A program made the position numbers and the translations under genes. A stretch of 64,000 nt of DNA from CBDCUF01 sp965222525 (GTDB taxonomy: Bacteria; Pseudomonadota; Alphaproteobacteria; Rickettsiales; UBA8987), in NCBI GenBank assembly GCA_965222525.1, contig OZ244955.1, positions 1,178,001-1,242,000 of the forward strand, given 5' to 3'. Below are positions 53,180 through 61,890 of the stretch, piece after piece (the stretch's first letter is position 1; each line of letters opens with the position of its first letter). Under the pieces are notes generated by a model that saw nothing but the letters and a program-made list of their open reading frames with translations, ran no database searches and was not told where the DNA came from.

Positions 53180-53359
53180 CCTCCCCCGCTTGCGGGGGAG
53201 GCAAGAAATCCAAGGATTTTCAATCCTTAGGATTTCTGGTGGGGGAATACCAACAGCTAATAGCCAAATACCAATAGCCACTACCTCACCATTCCCTCCC
53301 CAGAAATCTGGCAATCATAGACTGCTCAGATTTCTTACCCCTCCCGCAAGCGGGAGGGG
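53180..53359. repeat. Family B composite palindromic repeat, copy 4
   Basis: A 180-bp copy very close in sequence to copy 3 (central units ACCAACA, GCTAATA, GCCAAAT, ACCAATA, GCCACTA). It starts 3 bases after the lptG stop and ends 15 bases before lptD. It is inside the likely lptG-lptD transcript. Two near-identical copies bracket lptG, so recombination between them could remove or invert that gene. Confidence 0.93.
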
Positions 53360-53374
53360 AGAAGTTAAAAAAAC

Positions 53375-55513
53375 ATGAAAATAAAAAACAACTTTCTCCT
53401 GATTATTATAACTGTTCTGTTGCTTGGTTCGGCGGCGGTAGCGGCGGTTGTGGATGAGGAGGATATACAGAAATCCGGCCCTGCCGAGGTTGAAGCTGAC
53501 GAGATTATCCATCAGCATAAGCAGGCAAAAACCATCGCCAAGGGGAATGTTATTGTTAAACATGGTGGGCGTGTATTGCGTACCGATGAGGCTTCATATG
53601 ACCAGAACACCAAGATTATTACGGTAGAGGGTAATGTTCATCTGGAGGATATAGACCGTAAACAGTTTTTTGCCGACAGGGCGGAGATAAATGACGAGCT
53701 TACCGAGGGTACTATAGAGAATCTGCGGGGAAATCTTGGTGGCAGCGAGAAATTTGCGGCAGATAAGGGAATCCGCCGCAGCCCGACTCTAAACATACTG
53801 GAAAACGCCCGTTATACACCGTGCAAGGTTTGCAAGCGCAAGTTTAACGGTAAGCCGTTATGGCAGATTACTGCTCGCAGAATCACGATGGACGATGACA
53901 AGGAGCGGATTGCCTACAAGCACGCTACTTTTGACGTTATAGGTGTACCTGTGCTGTATACACCCTATCTTTCCCATGCAACGCCTGATGCTAAACGCAA
54001 GAGCGGTTTCCTGATGCCGTCATATAGCAATGTCAGTACGCTGGGATTCACCGTCAGCACGCCATATTACTTTAATATCGCCCCTAATGTAGATGCGACG
54101 GTTGCGCCGATATTCACTACCGAGGAGGGGGTGGTGATGACTGGTGAATTCCGTCATCTGACCCATAACGGGGAGTATATTGCGAAGGGTAGTATTACCT
54201 ACCCGAAAGAACGTGACGAGTTTGGTAACCGCAAGGATGGACGGGAATTTCGCGGGCATATCGAGGGAACGGGGCTGTTCGACCTTGAGGATAACTGGCA
54301 GTGGGGCTTTGACGTAAAGCGTTCCAGCGATGATACTTATCTGAATCGCTACAAGTTTGGCAGTGAGGATTTGCTTATATCCACCGCCTTTCTTGAGCAG
54401 ATAAAGGGGCGCGGCTATATCGGTGCCAGGGGTATTTCCTTCCAGGGGTTGAATGCCGCCGATGACCCTGATACCACACCGCTTATCCTGCCACTGGTGC
54501 AGACTCACCACGAAACCGACCCGCTTTATATGGGGTCTCGGGTGTTTTTCGACGGTAACTTCCTGGTGCTTGACCGTAATGAGGGTATAGAGAGCCGCCG
54601 CCTGTCCGGTATTGTCGGTGCGAAGCTGCCATATACCAGTGATGGCGGGCATGTATGGGAATTCCAGACCAGCCTGCGCGGCGATGTATATTCAGTCGAT
54701 GACCATCTGGTAAACGGTATCGTCAAGGAGGGCTTCACAGGCCGCATTATCCCCGAAGCACAGGCTACATGGAGCTATCCGCTGGCCAGTACCCAGGGTA
54801 ATAACTACCTGCATTTTGAGCCTGTAGTAAATGTTATTATCAGCCCTTATGGCGGCAATCCCAACAAAATCCCCAACGAAGACAGCCAGGAGCTTGAGCT
54901 TACCGATGTCAACCTGTTCAGTAATAACCATTTTACGGGGCTTGACAGGGTGGAAGGCGGACCGCGTGCCAATTATGGCTTCCGTGGCGGTATGACTAAC
55001 CGGTGGTTTGATGTAAGCTATCTGTTCGGCCAGAGCTACCGTACCAAGGAGGATGAAAGCTTTACTCCCGAAAGCGGTCTGGATGATAATTTCTCCGACT
55101 ATGTCGGGCGGATTAACCTTAATATAAAGGACAGTGATTTTTATTATCGCTTCAGGGTGGACAAGGATGATTTTGTATTGCGTCGTAACGAGGTCGGTGC
55201 GCGGGCAAAAATTAAGCCCTTCACAGTCGGTGCCAGCTATATCCTGATTGAGGAACAGAACGAAATATTCGACCAGCAGGAAATTGTAGCATGGGGTAGC
55301 TGGCAGGTGAATGATAACTGGCAGTTGAAGGCCAGTGGTCGTCGCGACCTCGACAGGGATGGCGGCTGGATTGGCGCAGGTGGCGGGGTGGTTTACGGCA
55401 ATGAATGTATCGACATAATAGCGGGCTGGCGCAGGGACTTCACCCGTGACCGTGACATAGAACCCTCGACAATCTACAGCCTGAAAGTCTCTTTAAAGGG
55501 ACTGGGGAATTAG
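53375..55513 (+). CDS. lptD: LPS-assembly protein LptD
   Basis: LptD is the outer-membrane channel that inserts LPS at the cell surface. The 712-aa protein has a signal peptide (1-23), an OstA-like beta-jellyroll (about 35-150; VEADEIIHQHKQAKTIAKGN, EGNVHLEDIDRKQFFADRAE) and a long LptD barrel domain (about 180-712; GVPVLYTPYLSHATPDAKRKSG, GFLMPSY). A CKVC pair lies near residue 150, giving cysteines in the region where family members form disulfides. The Sel1 protein follows with a 1-base gap. Confidence 0.93.
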   Translation: MKIKNNFLLIIITVLLLGSAAVAAVVDEEDIQKSGPAEVEADEIIHQHKQAKTIAKGNVIVKHGGRVLRTDEASYDQNTKIITVEGNVHLEDIDRKQFFADRAEINDELTEGTIENLRGNLGGSEKFAADKGIRRSPTLNILENARYTPCKVCKRKFNGKPLWQITARRITMDDDKERIAYKHATFDVIGVPVLYTPYLSHATPDAKRKSGFLMPSYSNVSTLGFTVSTPYYFNIAPNVDATVAPIFTTEEGVVMTGEFRHLTHNGEYIAKGSITYPKERDEFGNRKDGREFRGHIEGTGLFDLEDNWQWGFDVKRSSDDTYLNRYKFGSEDLLISTAFLEQIKGRGYIGARGISFQGLNAADDPDTTPLILPLVQTHHETDPLYMGSRVFFDGNFLVLDRNEGIESRRLSGIVGAKLPYTSDGGHVWEFQTSLRGDVYSVDDHLVNGIVKEGFTGRIIPEAQATWSYPLASTQGNNYLHFEPVVNVIISPYGGNPNKIPNEDSQELELTDVNLFSNNHFTGLDRVEGGPRANYGFRGGMTNRWFDVSYLFGQSYRTKEDESFTPESGLDDNFSDYVGRINLNIKDSDFYYRFRVDKDDFVLRRNEVGARAKIKPFTVGASYILIEEQNEIFDQQEIVAWGSWQVNDNWQLKASGRRDLDRDGGWIGAGGGVVYGNECIDIIAGWRRDFTRDRDIEPSTIYSLKVSLKGLGN

Positions 55514-55514
55514 C

Positions 55515-56207
55515 ATGAAAATTATCTATATATTTTTTCTGTTTTTGTTAATTGTCCCATTCCTTCCCCATGCCAAGGCAGAAATGGAGGAATGCAGCAT
55601 GCTGTTTTACCGGCAGAAGGCGGAGGCGTATAAGCGTTGTAAGCCGCTGGCGGAGCAGGGCAACAGCGATGCGGAAAAAATACTCGGCGATATGTATTAC
55701 TGGGGCTGGGGTGATGAGGTGCAGCGTAATTATCGCGAGGCGGCAAAGTGGTATAAGAAAGCGGCTGCCAGGGAACAGGTGGATGCGAAATTCAGTATGG
55801 GTGTAATGTATGAGCAGGGCAAGGGAGTAGCGGTGGATTACAGCCGTGCATATAAATGGTATCTGTCGGCTGCGAAGGATGGACATAAGGAGGCGCAGTT
55901 CAATGTGGCCAATATGTATAGCAAGGGGGCAGGCACCAAGCAGCATCAGCCTATGGCGGCGAAATGGTATGAAAAAGCGGCGATGCAGGGAATTACCGAG
56001 GCGCAGTATAACCTGGCCAACCGCTATGCTACGGGGAACGGCGTGGAGACCAATGCGATCGAGGCGTATAAGTGGTATACGATCGCATATGAGCAGGGTG
56101 GGGATAATGCGGCACTGGCTAACAGAGCCCTGATAGCAAAGAAAATGACAAAGCAGCAGATAGTTGAAGCCAGAAACCGCGCCAGCAACTGGCGACCGGG
56201 AATATAA
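55515..56207 (+). CDS. Sel1-repeat periplasmic protein
   Basis: A 230-aa protein with a signal peptide (about 1-22, ends PHAKA). Four Sel1/TPR-like repeats span residues about 45-200: AAKWYKKAAAREQVDAKFSM, AYKWYLSAAKDGHKEAQFNV, AAKWYEKAAMQGITEAQYNL and AYKWYTIAYEQGGDNAAL. Such proteins serve as assembly or interaction adaptors in the cell envelope. It begins one base after lptD and is surely co-transcribed with it, which hints at a role with the outer-membrane or LPS machinery. No more specific function is visible. Confidence 0.85.
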   Translation: MKIIYIFFLFLLIVPFLPHAKAEMEECSMLFYRQKAEAYKRCKPLAEQGNSDAEKILGDMYYWGWGDEVQRNYREAAKWYKKAAAREQVDAKFSMGVMYEQGKGVAVDYSRAYKWYLSAAKDGHKEAQFNVANMYSKGAGTKQHQPMAAKWYEKAAMQGITEAQYNLANRYATGNGVETNAIEAYKWYTIAYEQGGDNAALANRALIAKKMTKQQIVEARNRASNWRPGI

Positions 56208-56266
56208 CAGTCATTTTCGGCTCATGCTAGCGAATTTTAAGATACTCTCTTAGATATTTTTATTCT

Positions 56267-57025
56267 CTATTTTCCTGGTGGCTCTTTTTGGGGTAGCTGC
56301 TCTTCTTCAGGTTTATCCAGATCACCTTCATAGTCACGTTTGAAATTTTCCTTGCCACCATATTTATGATAGGCATCGCCGTGGCCGTGTTTTTCCAGTG
56401 CACGCTGGGATTCAGGACTGTTTATCAGTACCAGCGCCTCCACTGCTGCAGTTACAATACGCTTGTTACCATTCAGCAATAATCCTGCGAGAAACGGCAC
56501 TGCCTCATCTCCGTCCTTACCTACAGTTCCTTCCAGAATCAGCCCCTTGAGCAGCTCCACATCCTCATCATCCATTACCGTATATAAAAGCGGCTTGAGC
56601 GGTTCGGGTATCTGGTAATTCCTTATTTCATGCGCCAGTGCTGCTGCCAGTGTAGTCTGCCCTGTTGCCCTGTAGACCAGCATCCTGACATCTTGCGCAA
56701 ACTTTGAATCGCTATATGAGATATAGGCATACCCCGCCATTATCATAACGATGGTCATCATTGAGGCGGCGGTTCTGTGGGCAGTGGAAAGGAATAGATA
56801 TACTATAAGGACGGAAATTACATGCCCGACCGTGATTATAAAAGCTATAATAGTATAGGGGATGAATATCAGCAATGCCAGTATGGTATCGAACACATCA
56901 ACTATGCCTTCCCATAATGTCAGGCGACCGTATTTCGGCCCCTCCCCCTTATCCCTGCTGCCAAATTTATTTACATCATTGGCAATATAGCGCTCCTGGG
57001 CGGCATTTGTAGGTTTTACTGTCAT
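56267..57025 (-). CDS. Membrane protein with HEAT-like C-terminal part, unknown
   Basis: From ATG 57025 the protein is 252 aa; an upstream ATG at 57097 adds 24 unlikely residues. Three hydrophobic segments lie at about 37-60, 62-85 and 90-107. The C-terminal ~130 residues are helical and read like armadillo or HEAT repeats (VPFLAGLLLNGNKRIVTAAV, then EALVLINSPESQRALEKHG), ending in a charged Pro/Glu tail. I do not recognise a named family. It is divergent from fliF and convergent with the Sel1 gene. Confidence 0.65.
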   Translation of the reverse strand: MTVKPTNAAQERYIANDVNKFGSRDKGEGPKYGRLTLWEGIVDVFDTILALLIFIPYTIIAFIITVGHVISVLIVYLFLSTAHRTAASMMTIVMIMAGYAYISYSDSKFAQDVRMLVYRATGQTTLAAALAHEIRNYQIPEPLKPLLYTVMDDEDVELLKGLILEGTVGKDGDEAVPFLAGLLLNGNKRIVTAAVEALVLINSPESQRALEKHGHGDAYHKYGGKENFKRDYEGDLDKPEEEQLPQKEPPGK

Positions 57026-57509
57026 TCCGGAATTATACCCTATTATGGCGGCTGAGGGAAATTGTATTCTTACATGGAGATTGTTGTTATTACGCAACGG
57101 GCAGGAAAAAAGTGTTTTTACTCCAACTTGTTAGGAATATTATTCACAAGAGGGGTGACTGCGATGTATTGGCAGGATTTCTCTTATATTATCAAAAACT
57201 TATTCGGTTTCCGGAATGGCTGTACCAAAACTTTAACTATTACCTCTAACCACCTTCCTCTTTGTGTCCGCTGATAAAACGGTTTACAACGCAATATATG
57301 GTGTTCTATAAGGACATCTGCATCTAAATGTGGGAGATTGGGTGTGGCTGCCGATTACGTCGTTTCCGGGTAAATCAGCGGCAATTCCATGTAGGGAATT
57401 TAAGAAAGTATTTAACGCCATGTAGGTTCATTTATTGCAAAGGTATAACCTTGGATGCGTTGGGGGTTGCCCGTTACAGGGCAATCTCCTTATACGCAGC
57501 GAAAGCAGA
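57026..57509. other. Gene-free stretch before fliF
   Basis: These 484 bases separate the divergent membrane protein gene and fliF. No credible frame, RNA gene or repeat copy is seen. The sequence has GGGTATAAT at about 57036-57044 on the minus strand, which could be a -10 box for the membrane protein gene. I looked for a sigma-54 site (TGGCAC-N5-TTGC) for fliF and found none. The length of the leader suggests regulation of fliF that I cannot resolve. Confidence 0.5.
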
Positions 57510-59159
57510 ATGAACGCAGTAATGCAGACCGTACAGAGCCTCGGTTCCACCAGGGTAGTAACCCTGAGTGTGGTGGGTATTATATTGCTTATGGCATTCG
57601 GTATCCTGTCCAGCCGGATGCTTTCTCCTGTAATGCTGCCGCTTTATACCAACCTGTCCGCCGATGATAGCGCGATGATAGTAACCGAGCTGGGTGCCAT
57701 CGGGGTGGATTTCGAGATTGCCGGTGGCGGTAGCCAGATTCTTGTTCCAGGAGCGGAGAAGCTTAAGGTAAGGATGGCACTGGCGCAAAAGGGCTTGCCG
57801 CGCAAGGGCTCGATTGTCGGCTACGAGATTTTCGATAAGGATTCCGCACTGGGTACATCCAATTTTGTGCATAACGTCAATTTCCTGCGGGCGCTTGAAG
57901 GAGAGTTGAAGCGCACTATAGAATCACTGGCGACAGTGAAATCGGCACGGGTACATATCGTTATGCCCAAGCGGGAATTGTTCCAGCGTGGCAAGATAGA
58001 GCCTTCCGCCTCGGTTATGCTGACAATGAATGACCTCACCAAAACCGCCAAGAAGGAGGCCATGTCGGTGCAGCATCTGGTAGCCTCGGCGATACCTGGT
58101 ATGAAAGTGTCACGGGTGACTGTGATAGACAGCAGCGGCAAGGTGCTGGCCAGGGGAACCTCAGAGGATGACGGTGCGCTTGGTGGCGGTACTGCCGAGG
58201 AATACAAGGATAGTTATGAATCCCGCCTGAAATCGACTATAGAGAATATCCTTGAGCCGACCGTGGGCATCGGCGGGGTAGAAGCGCAGGTATCGGTGGA
58301 AATGGCATTCGACCGTGTGACTACCAGCTCCGAGACATTCGACCCCGATGGCCAGGTGGCCCGTTCGATACAGACCAGCGAGAGTATAGAAGAGGCGCAG
58401 GACGGCTCCGGCGGTGAGGTTAGTGTGGCCAATAACCTGCCGGAAGCATCGGCTGATAGTGGTGGGGGCGGGGCATCCAATAATGCCTCGGTAGTAACCG
58501 AAACCAGTAATTACGAGATATCCAAGACCGTTACCAGTAAAGTCAGCGAGGTAGGCAAGGTACAGCGGCTTTCGGTTGCGGTAGTGGTGGATGGACGCTA
58601 TGAGCCTGTGCTGGATGAAGAGGGTGAGCCTACCGACGAAATGCAATATGTACCGCGCAGTGATGAGGAGCTGGAGCAATACCGTATATTGGTGCGCAGG
58701 GCTATCGGCTATGACCAGGCGCGCGGGGACAAGGTGGAGATTATTAATATGCAGTTTTCACGTGATTTAGCCGCGATGATGGAAAATGAGGGGCCGTTTG
58801 ATTTCCTCAAGCACAAGCTGGATGATATTATAAAAATGCTGATATTCGGGATTGTAGCCATACTGGTTATTATGCTGGTGGTGCGGCCTATAGTGAACAA
58901 GGCGTTTGATGTATCCACCGCCGATCTGGAAGCCGAGGCGATGCAGGTACAGGCCGAGGCGGCGGTGGCCGGAGGAGGCGGTGGAGCCGGTGTTGACCAG
59001 CTTATGGGGCAAATGGCGGATACTTCCGAGTCAATCGACCTGGATATTATCCAGAACCGCATGGATGGCACCCCCGCCCGCAAAATCAATGATTTAATCG
59101 ACAACAACCCCGAAGAAACCCTCGCCGTCATCCGCAACTGGCTGTCGAATAAGGGGTAG
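57510..59159 (+). CDS. fliF: Flagellar MS-ring protein FliF
   Basis: FliF builds the inner-membrane MS ring on which the flagellar motor and export gate assemble. The 549-aa protein starts at ATG 57510. The first transmembrane helix is at about 17-40, followed by ring-building motifs (YTNLSADDSAMIVTELGAIG; NFVHNVNFLRALEGELKRTI; VKSARVHIVMPKRELF), a disordered Gly/Ser-rich insertion (about 325-350) and a second helix (about 440-465). The C-terminal tail (PARKINDLIDNNPEETLAV) binds FliG. fliG and other flagellar genes, normally next, are not here; thiC follows. Confidence 0.94.
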   Translation: MNAVMQTVQSLGSTRVVTLSVVGIILLMAFGILSSRMLSPVMLPLYTNLSADDSAMIVTELGAIGVDFEIAGGGSQILVPGAEKLKVRMALAQKGLPRKGSIVGYEIFDKDSALGTSNFVHNVNFLRALEGELKRTIESLATVKSARVHIVMPKRELFQRGKIEPSASVMLTMNDLTKTAKKEAMSVQHLVASAIPGMKVSRVTVIDSSGKVLARGTSEDDGALGGGTAEEYKDSYESRLKSTIENILEPTVGIGGVEAQVSVEMAFDRVTTSSETFDPDGQVARSIQTSESIEEAQDGSGGEVSVANNLPEASADSGGGGASNNASVVTETSNYEISKTVTSKVSEVGKVQRLSVAVVVDGRYEPVLDEEGEPTDEMQYVPRSDEELEQYRILVRRAIGYDQARGDKVEIINMQFSRDLAAMMENEGPFDFLKHKLDDIIKMLIFGIVAILVIMLVVRPIVNKAFDVSTADLEAEAMQVQAEAAVAGGGGGAGVDQLMGQMADTSESIDLDIIQNRMDGTPARKINDLIDNNPEETLAVIRNWLSNKG

Positions 59160-59266
59160 GGAATAAAGGATTTCACAAAAGAATAACCCTTTACTTTTCA
59201 AAATTTTCTCCTGTTATTCTGCTTTTGTTGTGACTATAGTAGCCGTCCTGAAACAGGTGGGAGGTT

Positions 59267-61168
59267 ATGAAAACAATATCAAAACAACCAGATATTAGTT
59301 CTGACGAATATTCGGTGACAACCGGGGCGTATCCTTCTTCGCGCAAAATTTATGTTGAAGGGGAGTTGCATAAGGATATACGGGTCGCGATGCGTGAGGT
59401 GGACCTGGCGCCGGAAAGCGGTGAGGAGCCGGTGCGCATATATGATACGTCCGGCATATATACCGATCCGGATGCACAGGTGGATATACAGCAGGGCTTG
59501 CCTAAACTGCGTGCGGAGTGGATTAGAAGCAGGGGAGGTACGGAAACTGGAAAAGATTCAAAAAATGTAGAAATTCCCGATTCCAGATTCTTGATTCCAG
59601 ATTCTATAAAAGCCCGGTCTGGCCATTCCGTAACCCAGTTCACCTACGCCCGCCGCGGGATAATTACCCCCGAAATGGAATATATCGCTATCCGTGAGAA
59701 TATGGGGCGTAAAGGGGTGCAGCCGCAAAACAGCAAAGGCGGCCAGCCTTTCGGCGCTACCATCCCCGCAGAAATAACTCCCGAATTTGTTCGCGCGGAA
59801 GTGGCTGCCGGACGTGCTATTATCCCTGCCAATATTAACCATCCCGAAGCCGAGCCGATGATTATCGGCCGTAATTTCCTGGTGAAAATCAATGCCAATA
59901 TCGGCAATAGCGCGGTTACCAGCTCTATCGGCGAGGAGGTGGACAAGATGGTATGGGCGACCCGCTGGGGTGCTGACACCATTATGGATTTATCAACCGG
60001 TAGTAATATACACGAAACCCGGGAATGGATACTCCGCAATTCGCCGGTTCCGGTTGGTACTGTGCCGATTTACCAGGCGCTTGAGAAGGTTGGCGGTATT
60101 GCCGAGGAGCTTACATGGGAGGTTTACCGTGATACCCTGATAGAACAGGCAGAGCAGGGGGTAGATTATTTCACGATTCATGCAGGCCTGCGCCTGCCTT
60201 TCATCCCGCTTACCGAAAATCGTGTAACCGGTATCGTATCGCGTGGCGGTTCGATTATTGCAAAATGGTGTATGGCGCATCACAGGGAGAGCTTCCTTTA
60301 CACCCGCTTTGCGGAAATCTGCGAGATTTGCCGTGCATATGATGTGAGTTTCAGCCTTGGCGACGGGTTGCGTCCCGGTTCGATTGCCGATGCCAATGAC
60401 GAGGCGCAGTTTGCCGAGCTGAAAACCCTCGGTGAGCTTACCAAAATTGCATGGCAGTATGATTGCCAGATTATGATTGAGGGGCCGGGGCATGTTCCGA
60501 TGCATCTCATCCGCGAAAATATGGAGCAACAGCTTGAGCATTGTCATGAAGCACCGTTTTATACTTTGGGGCCGCTGACTACCGATATTGCTCCCGGCTA
60601 CGACCATATTACCAGCGCAATCGGTGCGGCGCAAATTGGCTGGTATGGTACGGCCATGCTGTGTTATGTGACTCCCAAGGAGCATCTGGGGCTTCCTGAC
60701 CGTGATGATGTCAAGGAGGGGGTGATTACATATAAACTGGCGGCACATGCGGCGGATTTGGCCAAAGGGCATCCGGGTGCGCAGATTCGTGATGATGCGC
60801 TGTCCAGGGCGAGGTTTGAGTTCCGCTGGCGTGACCAGTTTAATTTATCGCTTGACCCCGAACGGGCGGAGGAATTCCACGACCAGACCCTGCCTGCCGA
60901 GGGTGCGAAAGTCGCCCATTTCTGTTCCATGTGTGGTCCCAAATTCTGTAGTATGAAGATAAGTCAGGAAGTCAGGGAGTTTTCTCAAAAGAATCAGGAA
61001 TCAGGAATCGGGAATCAGGAAAATTTCGGCTCCAGTGACCCTCATCTCGATTCCAGATTCCATGTTCCAGATTCTGCTAGTACCGAGCGTGAGCAGGGTA
61101 TGTCCGAAATGGCCGAAAAATTCCGCCAGCAAGGCGGCGAGATTTATATTGAAAAGAAGGCGGGTTGA
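59267..61168 (+). CDS. thiC: Phosphomethylpyrimidine synthase ThiC with two heptad-repeat insertions
   Basis: ThiC is a radical-SAM enzyme that makes the thiamine pyrimidine from AIR. The 633-aa protein has QFTYARRGIITPEMEYIAIRENMG, WMAHH-type and EGPGHVPMHLIRENM motifs, and the C-terminal cluster Cys set CSMCGPKFC (C-x2-C-x4-C). Two stretches are foreign to the family: about residues 102-115, rich in IPDSRF/LIPDS, and about 575-605, containing NQESGIGNQE and DSRFHVPDSA. Both are encoded by seven-base repeats. They fall in a variable loop and after the cluster motif, so activity may persist. GGGAGG precedes the ATG. No TPP riboswitch (THI box) is visible in the 107-base leader. Confidence 0.94.
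   Translation: MKTISKQPDISSDEYSVTTGAYPSSRKIYVEGELHKDIRVAMREVDLAPESGEEPVRIYDTSGIYTDPDAQVDIQQGLPKLRAEWIRSRGGTETGKDSKNVEIPDSRFLIPDSIKARSGHSVTQFTYARRGIITPEMEYIAIRENMGRKGVQPQNSKGGQPFGATIPAEITPEFVRAEVAAGRAIIPANINHPEAEPMIIGRNFLVKINANIGNSAVTSSIGEEVDKMVWATRWGADTIMDLSTGSNIHETREWILRNSPVPVGTVPIYQALEKVGGIAEELTWEVYRDTLIEQAEQGVDYFTIHAGLRLPFIPLTENRVTGIVSRGGSIIAKWCMAHHRESFLYTRFAEICEICRAYDVSFSLGDGLRPGSIADANDEAQFAELKTLGELTKIAWQYDCQIMIEGPGHVPMHLIRENMEQQLEHCHEAPFYTLGPLTTDIAPGYDHITSAIGAAQIGWYGTAMLCYVTPKEHLGLPDRDDVKEGVITYKLAAHAADLAKGHPGAQIRDDALSRARFEFRWRDQFNLSLDPERAEEFHDQTLPAEGAKVAHFCSMCGPKFCSMKISQEVREFSQKNQESGIGNQENFGSSDPHLDSRFHVPDSASTEREQGMSEMAEKFRQQGGEIYIEKKAG
59573..59607. repeat. Heptad repeat array inside thiC (5 units)
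   Basis: Five units in unbroken phase: ATTCCCG, ATTCCAG, ATTCTTG, ATTCCAG and ATTCTAT. The reading frame stays open through the 35 bases and encodes part of the extra peptide near residue 105. The surrounding ThiC sequence resumes at SGHSVTQFTYARRG. The second thiC array uses the same unit type. Confidence 0.85.
60991..61077. repeat. Heptad hairpin element inside thiC
   Basis: The left arm (60991-61018) has units GAATCAG, GAATCAG, GAATCGG and GAATCAG. The right arm (61050-61077) has ATTCCAG, ATTCCAT, GTTCCAG and ATTCTGC. The arms are near complements, so the 87 bases can fold as a hairpin with a 31-base loop, like the centre of the family A elements. The reading frame remains open across it, adding about 30 residues to ThiC after the iron-sulfur motif. 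Confidence 0.85.
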
Positions 61169-61219
61169 TATGGAGCTTATGCTATTCCCGGTTAAAAAGC
61201 TTCATTAACACAGTGCAGG

Positions 61220-61591
61220 TTAAACCAGATCTCCTATTTCAACTTCAAGTATATGAGCAAGTTTTTTTAATGTATTTACGGAACCTTCTTTCTTACCCAG
61301 TTCAATTTCCGTAAGAAACGGACGTGATATTCCGGACAATCGGGCCAGCTTTTCCTGTGTAAGCTCACGATATTCACGAAATGCCTTTACCGGATTCTCA
61401 CCTCCGGCAATGCGATGCACCAGGTCAGACGGGAAACATTCCTCCATACCGGACTCAACCCGATGCTTGATAGTATTAAGCCGAATAATATCCTCCAGTT
61501 CTTCCTGACGATCAACAAGCCGTTTGTAGTCCCTGTAAGGCATTGTAACCGATGCAGAACTTTGTCCTTCATTATGTATTTGTATGTTCAT
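61220..61591 (-). CDS. XRE-family antitoxin of RelE-type module
   Basis: A 123-aa protein. Residues about 70-123 form a helix-turn-helix (YRELTQEKLARLSGISRPFL, then EIELGKKEGSVNTLKKLA). The N-terminal part has a dimerising helix (YRDYKRLVDRQEELEDIIRL) as in antitoxins of the DUF-type N-terminal groups. Its start overlaps the toxin stop by 4 bases (ATGA), so the pair is translationally coupled, toxin first. It probably represses its own operon. Confidence 0.85.
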   Translation of the reverse strand: MNIQIHNEGQSSASVTMPYRDYKRLVDRQEELEDIIRLNTIKHRVESGMEECFPSDLVHRIAGGENPVKAFREYRELTQEKLARLSGISRPFLTEIELGKKEGSVNTLKKLAHILEVEIGDLV

Positions 61592-61845
61592 TTATATGCT
61601 TTTCCTCGTGATTTGATTTCTAAAATATAAATTATGATCTCTTCATTGTTAATGTCATAGAAAATACGATAATCTCCTACGCGCAGCCGGTAATAGCTGC
61701 TTCCCTTAAGCCTTTTTGTGTTGTTATTTTTTGCATGAGGGTCCTTGGATAAGCCGGTAATTTTCCTGATAATACGGTTACGCCAATTTACTGGTATTTT
61801 CCTCAAATCCCTGCTAGCCTCCCTAGTATACACCACGTTATACAT
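61588..61845 (-). CDS. RelE/ParE-family toxin
   Basis: From ATG 61845 the protein is 85 aa; an upstream in-frame start would add 34 residues unlike the family. It has the RelE pattern: MYNVVYTREASRDLRKIP, then NTKRLKGSSYYRLRVGDYRIFYDI and a closing beta strand IYILEIKSRGKAYK. Toxins of this family cleave ribosome-bound mRNA. The order toxin then antitoxin matches HigBA-like modules. It is the third toxin-antitoxin pair in this window. Confidence 0.88.
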   Translation of the reverse strand: MYNVVYTREASRDLRKIPVNWRNRIIRKITGLSKDPHAKNNNTKRLKGSSYYRLRVGDYRIFYDINNEEIIIYILEIKSRGKAYK

Positions 61846-61890
61846 TGTATTAGTGTAGCTTATAGCAACGTAAATATCAAGGAGAATCTT

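Noticed and set aside
57321..57500. Possible RNA gene in the fliF leader
   Set aside because: I could not draw a cloverleaf or other known RNA fold; the short stems seen are within chance.
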